From a virus, in IMG/VR virus record IMGVR_UViG_3300034101_001153, positions 32,177 to 96,176 of that record: a stretch of DNA of 64,000 bases. One strand, 5' to 3'. Position 1 is the first letter of the stretch. Every line of letters starts with the position of its first letter. Positions 60,734-64,000 of the stretch are shown piece after piece. Below the pieces are notes generated by a model. The model did no database searches, was not told the origin of the DNA, and saw nothing but the letters and a program-made list of their open reading frames with translations. The position numbers and the translations under genes were made by a program.

Positions 60734-60755
60734 TGTCAGACCCCCATGATAAGGT
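60734..60755 (+). promoter_or_regulatory. Family promoter P3
   Basis: TGTCAGAC box and TG-A-TAAGGT extended -10. The gene at 60784 starts 29 bases after the hexamer, behind AGAAAGAAGGG. Confidence 0.8.
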
Positions 60756-60783
60756 ATACCTAGATAGAAAGAAGGGTTTTACC

Positions 60784-60903
60784 ATGACAAAGTTCGCATA
60801 CATTGACTACTCCGCCGACGCGCAAGAGCGCGAGGATTGGCTGGCATGGCTCCAGGCTAAGGCTGAAGAGCGTAGACTGTCAGACTCTCATGGTAAGGTA
60901 TGA
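60784..60903 (+). CDS. Microprotein, 39 residues
   Basis: MTKFAYIDYSADAQEREDWL, then AWLQAKAEERRLSDSHGKV. The last eight codons coincide with promoter P4. Helical, unrecognised; start behind GAAGGG. Confidence 0.6.
   Translation: MTKFAYIDYSADAQEREDWLAWLQAKAEERRLSDSHGKV
60878..60899 (+). promoter_or_regulatory. Family promoter P4 (leaderless type)
   Basis: TGTCAGAC box and TG-G-TAAGGT. Exactly 6 bases separate the hexamer from ATG 60906, so +1 falls on or next to the start codon. The site lies in the 3' coding end of the previous gene. Confidence 0.75.
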
Positions 60904-60905
60904 GC

Positions 60906-61010
60906 ATGAACCTAGAAGAACTATACGAGAACTTCCTCCGCTTGGAGGCCACCCTTGACCTTGACCCCAACCCTTGGGTGTCAGACCATGATGATAAGGT
61001 GAAGCCATGA
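60906..61010 (+). CDS. Microprotein, 34 residues, leaderless
   Basis: MNLEELYENFLRLEATLDLD, then PNPWVSDHDDKVKP. Acidic and helical. Its C-terminal codons carry promoter P5. No ribosome-binding site precedes the ATG, as expected for leaderless translation. Confidence 0.6.
   Translation: MNLEELYENFLRLEATLDLDPNPWVSDHDDKVKP
60979..61000 (+). promoter_or_regulatory. Family promoter P5 (leaderless type)
   Basis: TGTCAGAC box and TG-A-TAAGGT, with 6 bases to ATG 61007. Fully inside the preceding gene. Confidence 0.75.
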
Positions 61011-61138
61011 CAACATACAAGGTGTTCGTAGATGGAGAGTTTTTCTCCACGGTTGCCACCCGCGAGGGTGCTGAGACTATTCGTGACTTTTGGGCATCAC
61101 CCCGTCAGACTGTTGAGATTGTGGAGGTGGGAGCATGA
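61007..61138 (+). CDS. Microprotein, 43 residues, leaderless
   Basis: MTTYKVFVDGEFFSTVATRE, ending VEIVEVGA. A beta-hairpin plus helix layout; overlaps the previous stop (ATGA). Similar in opening to the gene at 61278 (YKV pattern), hinting at a duplicated small fold. Confidence 0.65.
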   Translation: MTTYKVFVDGEFFSTVATREGAETIRDFWASPRQTVEIVEVGA

Positions 61139-61278
61139 CCACAGTAGAGTTTGAGAAGGCATGGCTGGATAACTACTACATGCTTGGCGACCATGCTTTC
61201 GACTATGCGCGGTGCATGTATCTGGACGACGGCACTCTGATTGTCGATGGAGTGCGCTATGAGGAGGTTCCTTTCTAA
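61135..61278 (+). CDS. Small protein, 47 residues
   Basis: MTTVEFEKAWLDNYYMLGDH, then AFDYARCMYLDDGTLIVDG. Overlaps both neighbours (ATGA and TAATG). GGAGGTGGGAGC lies upstream as ribosome-binding site. Unrecognised. Confidence 0.65.
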   Translation: MTTVEFEKAWLDNYYMLGDHAFDYARCMYLDDGTLIVDGVRYEEVPF

Positions 61279-61430
61279 TGCAGAATATCTACAAGGTCTA
61301 CTACGGTGGACAGTACATGTGTTCATTCTTTGATAGGGATGGTGCCCTTGATTGGGTCGCCACCCTCCTCGCGGAAGGCGAGGGGACCTTCGATGACTAC
61401 GAGATTCTGGATGGGAGTGACTTCCTATGA
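61278..61430 (+). CDS. Small protein, 50 residues
   Basis: MQNIYKVYYGGQYMCSFFDR, then ALDWVATLLAEGEGTFDDYE. GAGGAGG precedes the ATG. It shares its YKVxxxG opening with the 61007 product. Unrecognised. Confidence 0.65.
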   Translation: MQNIYKVYYGGQYMCSFFDRDGALDWVATLLAEGEGTFDDYEILDGSDFL

Positions 61431-61558
61431 GTTACCATCCCATCACTCACGATGAATTCGATCAGATACTGCGCGAGTCGGAGATTCGTTGTCGGACCCT
61501 CATGATAGGATCTTTCTATGTTGAGAAGCAGGAAGCAAGCGGGGAAGCACAAGACTAA
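61427..61558 (+). CDS. Small protein, 43 residues, over promoter P6
   Basis: MSYHPITHDEFDQILRESEI, then RCRTLMIGSF encoded by P6 and EKQEASGEAQD. It overlaps the previous stop (ATGA) and, in another frame, the start of the 61518 gene by 41 bases. The second half may be incidental. Confidence 0.5.
   Translation: MSYHPITHDEFDQILRESEIRCRTLMIGSFYVEKQEASGEAQD
61490..61511 (+). promoter_or_regulatory. Family promoter P6 (leaderless type)
   Basis: TGTCGGAC box (one mismatch) and TG-A-TAGGAT, with 6 bases to ATG 61518. Lies inside the 61427 frame. Confidence 0.75.
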
Positions 61559-61664
61559 TTGCTACTTTGGCTGTTGCCGTAGCATGACCAAGAAGCAGGA
61601 ACGTCGCTACCTGAAGCGGCGGGAAACTAACGAGTGGAAGAAGGATCAGAATGTGGCAGGATAG
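61518..61664 (+). CDS. Basic Cys-containing microprotein, 48 residues, leaderless
   Basis: MLRSRKQAGKHKTNCYFGCC, then RSMTKKQERRYLKRRETNEW. Strongly basic with CYFGCC, so nucleic-acid binding is plausible. It overlaps the whiB start by 14 bases, coupling the two. Confidence 0.6.
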   Translation: MLRSRKQAGKHKTNCYFGCCRSMTKKQERRYLKRRETNEWKKDQNVAG

Positions 61665-61866
61665 TGCAGCGTGCAAGGATGCAGACTCTAGTCTGTTTCT
61701 AAGTGGTGTGACCTCGCGTGTAGAGAAGGCTAAGGCTATTTGTGCAACGTGTAGCGTGATCGACAAGTGCCTTGCATTTGCGATTGCTAATGAAGATTTT
61801 GAGCCGCATGTCTACGGTGGAATGACTGGTGAGGAGAGGCGGCGTGTCGCCTTGACAAATGCCTGA
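61651..61866 (+). CDS. whiB: WhiB-family Fe-S transcription factor
   Basis: The 71-residue protein has the four WhiB cysteines (Cys8, Cys31, Cys34, Cys40 in C-x22-C-x2-C-x5-C), the WQDSAACKD opening, and the GGMTGEERRR beta-turn and basic tail. WhiB proteins bind a 4Fe-4S cluster and the host sigma factor region 4; phage versions can divert host transcription and block superinfection. It is restricted to actinobacteria and their phages, which fixes the host group. It stands right before element B. Confidence 0.92.
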   Translation: MWQDSAACKDADSSLFLSGVTSRVEKAKAICATCSVIDKCLAFAIANEDFEPHVYGGMTGEERRRVALTNA

Positions 61867-61871
61867 AAGTG

Positions 61872-61900
61872 GGCCCGGCACGCCCAATCATATTTGTCAA
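61872..61900 (+). promoter_or_regulatory. Repeated intergenic element B
   Basis: GGCCCGGCAC-N13-TGTCAA, 6 bases after the whiB stop and 45 bases before P7. The flanking 40 bases (GTGCTTACGACTGTGATTAA) match element A closely. Confidence 0.6.
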
Positions 61901-61944
61901 GTGCTTACGACTGTGATTAAGACCACACTGAAATATTCGCAGAA

Positions 61945-61966
61945 TGTCAGCCCCCTATGCTATAGT
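61945..61966 (+). promoter_or_regulatory. Family promoter P7 (leaderless type)
   Basis: TGTCAGCC box and TG-C-TATAGT, with 6 bases to ATG 61973. Confidence 0.75.
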
Positions 61967-61972
61967 CGTGCT

Positions 61973-62119
61973 ATGAGTAATCGTGTGAGCCACCGCCGTA
62001 GCGCGGAGCATAATCGTATCGTGCAGGAGCGCCGCCGTTCTAGTGCCGCGCAGCCTCATAAGAATAAGGCCAAGTATTCGCGCAAGGCCAAGCATCGTAA
62101 CCGTTTCGTTACCGACTGA
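61973..62119 (+). CDS. Highly basic small protein, 48 residues, leaderless
   Basis: MSNRVSHRRSAEHNRIVQER is followed by an Arg/Lys/His-rich tail (KAKYSRKAKHRNRFVTD). About one third of residues are basic, suggesting RNA or DNA binding. It has no Shine-Dalgarno sequence and starts 6 bases after the P7 -10. Confidence 0.65.
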   Translation: MSNRVSHRRSAEHNRIVQERRRSSAAQPHKNKAKYSRKAKHRNRFVTD

Positions 62120-62141
62120 TACCCCTTATCCCCCTATCCAT

Positions 62142-62163
62142 TGTCAGACCCCCATGATAGGAT
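62142..62163 (+). promoter_or_regulatory. Family promoter P8 (leaderless type)
   Basis: TGTCAGAC box and TG-A-TAGGAT, with 6 bases to ATG 62170. Matches the family consensus at every conserved position. Confidence 0.8.
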
Positions 62164-62169
62164 CATTCC

Positions 62170-62727
62170 ATGATTACAGTTACCGCCCCTGAGGGCACCA
62201 TCGAATACGCTACCTATGCCGCTCGCTTTGAGAGCCTTATCATGACCGCCACCCTCGCGCAGATGGAGCAAGCCTCCGTCTGGTATCGTGACGCGGAGGA
62301 GGTTGCGGAGGAGGTTGCTCGCAACCTTGACACTACCCTAGAGGTAGGCGCATCCATTGTCGCAGCATTCTCGCCGCGTGAGCGTTGGTCCACTAACGTC
62401 GCTAAGGCTATCGCGTTCTCGCTTGGCTCGCGTCCCGCTGGCCTTGGCAATAACCTCCGCATGGCAGATGCCGCGCTCGCGGCAGGCTTCGATGCGCTCA
62501 AGGGTCCTAAGACTAACGCTTTCGCTCGCGCTATCGCAGGCGACACTAACGCGGTTGTCATTGACGTTTGGATGATGCGTGCGGCAGGCATGGAGACTGA
62601 CTCTCCTAATAAGACTCAATACGCTCTACTGTCTGAGGCTGTCACCGCTGTCGCTGCACAGTTTGGCATCACGCCTCGCACCGCGCAGGCTCTTATCTGG
62701 ATCATCGTGCGAGGGGGTGCGGCGTGA
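62170..62727 (+). CDS. HhH-GPD-like (DUF7178-type) DNA-binding protein
   Basis: The 185-residue protein, leaderless from P8, has VGASIVAAFSPRERWSTNVA, ALKGPKTNAFARAIAGDTNA and VVIDVWMMRAAGM, a layout recalling the helix-hairpin-helix and catalytic Asp of HhH-GPD DNA glycosylases, and of the actinophage DUF7178 group. The lysine of GPK and the Asp in VIDVW sit at the places of the glycosylase turn and catalytic Asp. It may bind or repair DNA; activity is not shown. Confidence 0.65.
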   Translation: MITVTAPEGTIEYATYAARFESLIMTATLAQMEQASVWYRDAEEVAEEVARNLDTTLEVGASIVAAFSPRERWSTNVAKAIAFSLGSRPAGLGNNLRMADAALAAGFDALKGPKTNAFARAIAGDTNAVVIDVWMMRAAGMETDSPNKTQYALLSEAVTAVAAQFGITPRTAQALIWIIVRGGAA

Positions 62728-62783
62728 ACGATATCACGCTAGAGAATTTTCGGGAGATGTTGCGCGACTTTTCGGGGGTGTGA
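62724..62783 (+). CDS. Micropeptide, 19 residues
   Basis: GTG 62724 overlaps the previous TGA (GTGA) and reads VNDITLENFREMLRDFSGV before a TGATG junction. Its tight fit suggests it is translated, possibly only as a coupling leader. Confidence 0.35.
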   Translation: MNDITLENFREMLRDFSGV

Positions 62784-62854
62784 TGCTTCTTCTATCTATT
62801 TTGGTAGTGTCGCTTCTCGCGCTAGGGTTTCTCATATCACTTAGAAAGGAGTGA
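62783..62854 (+). CDS. Single-pass membrane micropeptide, 23 residues
   Basis: MLLLSILVVSLLALGFLISL followed by RKE: a transmembrane helix with a basic cytoplasmic end. Overlaps the micropeptide stop. Last gene before the terminator. Confidence 0.5.
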   Translation: MLLLSILVVSLLALGFLISLRKE

Positions 62855-62881
62855 AAAACCCTTATTTTTAAAGGGTTTTTT
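62855..62881 (+). terminator. Intrinsic terminator of the P8 operon
   Basis: AAACCCTT and AAGGGTTT form the stem around a short A/T loop, followed by a T6 run at 62876-62881. It is the clearest rho-independent terminator on the plus strand. Confidence 0.88.
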
Positions 62882-62890
62882 GGAACTGGC

Positions 62891-62919
62891 GGCCCGGCAC
62901 ATCTTATTCATCATGTCAA
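62891..62919 (+). promoter_or_regulatory. Repeated intergenic element C
   Basis: GGCCCGGCAC-N13-TGTCAA, 10 bases after the terminator and 62 bases before P9. The flank is more AT-rich than in A and B but keeps GTCAAAT and CACTGAAA. Confidence 0.6.
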
Positions 62920-62980
62920 ATCATTATTAAGATAATTATTACGGAGTCACTGAAAAAGTCACTGAAATTTTTCTTGATGC

Positions 62981-63002
62981 TGTCAGACCCATCTGCTATA
63001 TT
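62981..63002 (+). promoter_or_regulatory. Family promoter P9
   Basis: TGTCAGAC box and TG-C-TATATT. A TTGATG -35-like hexamer ends at 62979, 17 bases before the -10. The mRNA has a leader with AAAGGAT before ATG 63033. Confidence 0.85.
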
Positions 63003-63032
63003 TATATCACCTAGACAGAAAGGATATCCGTT

Positions 63033-63188
63033 ATGGCAAAGAATAAGGGAAACAAGTTCTCATATCTTGAGACTTGGAACACTCGCTACGGGACTCAGAC
63101 TCGTATTGTCACCCGTATTAATGGCAAGTTCGTTGATTCCACCCCCGCACTTGAGACACTTCGCAAGGGCGTCCCTGCTGGTCGCTGA
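63033..63188 (+). CDS. Small basic protein, 51 residues
   Basis: MAKNKGNKFSYLETWNTRYG, ending TLRKGVPAGR. Beta-rich and basic, with Ser/Thr clusters; no recognised family. Leader with a conventional ribosome-binding site from P9. Confidence 0.65.
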   Translation: MAKNKGNKFSYLETWNTRYGTQTRIVTRINGKFVDSTPALETLRKGVPAGR

Positions 63189-63316
63189 CTAGCAGAATGA
63201 TCCTGGGCATGATCGCTAAAACTGCCTGAGGGGACATGCGATCCGCTATCACACCTTGTTTGGCGAATGGAGGGTGGGATTCCTTCCTAAGATAGCATCA
63301 ACTCGCTTCCCCTCTA
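63189..63316 (+). other. Gene-free spacer before tRNA-Leu
   Basis: No credible gene, and no family promoter box is present. It contains short dyads (ATCCTGGGCATGATC) of unclear meaning. It probably forms the tRNA precursor leader if transcribed from P9. Confidence 0.4.
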
Positions 63317-63398
63317 GCCCAAGTGGTGGAATTGGCAGACACGCACGACTCAAAATCGTGTTCCGCTTGGAGTGTGGGTTCAAGTCCCACCTTGGGCA
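63317..63398 (+). tRNA. tRNA-Leu (CAA)
   Basis: Acceptor GCCCAAG/CTTGGGC with discriminator A, D-arm GTGGAATTGGCAGACAC, anticodon arm CACGA-CTCAAAA-TCGTG (anticodon CAA), long variable arm and T loop TTCAAGT. It reads UUG. This is the only tRNA on the plus arm. Confidence 0.95.
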
Positions 63399-63522
63399 CG
63401 CTAGTTATAGCACCTTGGACAATGCACCTGTATACAGAGAGGGTCGCAACCAATCATATATAGGGCCGAGATTCAAGGTCACTAGGCAAGCAACTCATAT
63501 ATGACTTCCTGAGCATGAAGAT

Positions 63523-63536
63523 AAAAGGCTCCTTTT
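63523..63536 (+). terminator. Small T-rich hairpin after tRNA-Leu
   Basis: AAAAG and CTTTT enclose GCTC, followed by T and C residues, just before the -35-like TTGATA of P10. The stem is short, so termination is doubtful. Confidence 0.35.
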
Positions 63537-63545
63537 TCTTGATAA

Positions 63546-63567
63546 TGTCAGACCCATATGATAGAGT
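63546..63567 (+). promoter_or_regulatory. Family promoter P10
   Basis: TGTCAGAC box and TG-A-TAGAGT. TTGATA (63539-63544) is a good -35 at 17-base spacing. A leader with AAAGGAAG precedes ATG 63596. Confidence 0.85.
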
Positions 63568-63595
63568 TCTACTACCTACTAAGAAAGGAAGCATA

Positions 63596-63742
63596 ATGAT
63601 TACTGTTGGCTCACAGTTCACCACCGCCAAGAGCGGTGTCACAGGTACGGTTCAGGAGGTTGTCACCAACACTAGTGGTTCGATGCGCGTTCGCCTTAGC
63701 GTGAATGGTCAGGACCGCTGGACGACTGTGAAGGGTGCATAG
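63596..63742 (+). CDS. Small early protein, 48 residues
   Basis: MITVGSQFTTAKSGVTGTVQ, then MRVRLSVNGQDRWTTVKGA: a compact beta-barrel-like protein with basic residues. ATG 63596 lies 8 bases after AAAGGA. Unrecognised; expressed from P10. Confidence 0.7.
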   Translation: MITVGSQFTTAKSGVTGTVQEVVTNTSGSMRVRLSVNGQDRWTTVKGA

Positions 63743-63744
63743 TC

Positions 63745-64000
63745 ATGGGAGACCGCGCTAACTTTGGAATCCGTCAGAATGACGGCAACATCATCTTCAT
63801 CTACGGACATTGGGCAGGCGAGGGTATGCTTGCTAAGTTTGCTAATGCTCTTGATCATGTTCAGAATGTTGGACGTATTGACGACCAGGCTTATGCAAAT
63901 CGCATCATCATCTCGCAGTTGGTTGGCGAGTCTTGGTCTGGCGATCTTGGCTGGGGTGTTACTGTGAACTACCTTGCAGACAACGAGCATAAGGTTCCTG
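63745..64000 (+). CDS. Conserved actinophage protein, 5' part
   Basis: The frame starts MGDRANFGIRQNDGNIIFIY and runs off the window at residue 85. I recall a widespread actinophage family opening MGDRANF with GHWAG, an ISQLVGE-type block and DNEHKVP; its function is unknown. The start follows the previous stop by two bases. Confidence 0.75.
   Translation, partial: MGDRANFGIRQNDGNIIFIYGHWAGEGMLAKFANALDHVQNVGRIDDQAYANRIIISQLVGESWSGDLGWGVTVNYLADNEHKVP

Noticed and set aside
61099-61120. Eleventh copy of the family promoter at a GTCAGACTG match
   Set aside because: The match begins with C instead of T and lacks the TG-N-TA-N3-T block at the fixed distance; it is simply coding sequence of the 61007 gene.
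62214-62591. Long minus-strand open frames in the early region
   Set aside because: They are antisense shadows created by the GC-rich third-codon pattern of the leaderless gene 62170-62727 and have no start signals or protein-like composition.
60639-62919. Mycobacteriophage L5-type stoperators
   Set aside because: TGTCAAG resembles the core of the 13-bp stoperator, but the GGTGG half is absent, the copies are not scattered through the genome at gene ends on both strands, and no immunity repressor gene is visible.
1-64000. Integrase, excisionase or immunity genes that would mark a temperate phage
   Set aside because: None was found by reading all frames; HTH proteins at 7746 and 19106 sit inside packaging and replication operons and do not resemble lysogeny modules. 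Such genes could lie outside the window.

Overview
This window is about 64 kb of a tailed (siphovirus-type) actinobacteriophage genome or a very similar prophage. No integrase, excisionase or repressor gene is visible. The evidence for phage is a nearly complete virion module: large terminase, portal, prohead protease, HK97-type capsid, neck proteins, tail tube, tail chaperones with a -1 frameshift site, a 2157-residue tape measure and tail fibres. The evidence for an actinobacterial host is a WhiB-like Fe-S protein (61651-61866), a DUF732-like lipoprotein, a DUF7455-like zinc protein, a B12-dependent (class II) ribonucleotide reductase, ThyX, and several promoters placed to make leaderless transcripts. 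Species and cluster cannot be named from the sequence alone.

Layout. (1) 1-2900, minus strand: a secreted lytic-transglycosylase-like protein, a lipoprotein, tiny genes, a tRNA cluster (CAT, Tyr, Asn, Arg, Gly, an aberrant TAT tRNA, Gln) and a possible structured RNA. (2) 2904-8760, minus: a SPOUT methyltransferase, an HNH nuclease, terminase large and putative small subunits, and RuvC. (3) 8742-20533, minus: DNA replication and recombination genes: Cas4/RecB-like nuclease, RecA, MazG, a full-length DnaE-type polymerase, ssDNA-binding protein, DnaG primase, DnaB helicase with a possible loader, and a metallophosphoesterase. (4) 20554-57808, minus: virion genes read from the right: holin, amidase, fibre-like proteins, class II RNR, LamG-like proteins, portal, protease-scaffold fusion, capsid, neck, tail tube, chaperones, tape measure, tail tip, and a 1466-residue fibre with an intramolecular chaperone. 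(5) 57975-64000, plus strand and divergent: thyX and an HNH gene, then from about 59300 a visibly GC-richer early-type region of very small genes.

The left arm is one long leftward gene train. Most neighbours overlap by TAATG, TGATG or ATGA junctions, broken by a few hairpins (40074, 43531, 15122, 54985, 117). RNR, ThyX and MazG adjust nucleotide pools for the phage replisome (DnaE, DnaB, DnaG, SSB), RecA and RuvC serve recombination, and terminase and the head and tail genes build the particle.

The most unusual part is 59300-63600. It has ten 22-bp promoters with fixed geometry: a TGTCAGAC box, then an extended -10 (TG-N-TA-N3-T). Five of them leave exactly 6 bases between the -10 hexamer and an ATG, as expected for leaderless mRNAs. 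Three of them lie inside the 3' ends of upstream microgenes. A second repeated intergenic element (GGCCCGGCAC-N13-TGTCAA) stands upstream of three of them. This looks like a phage-specific regulon whose controlling protein is not identifiable here.
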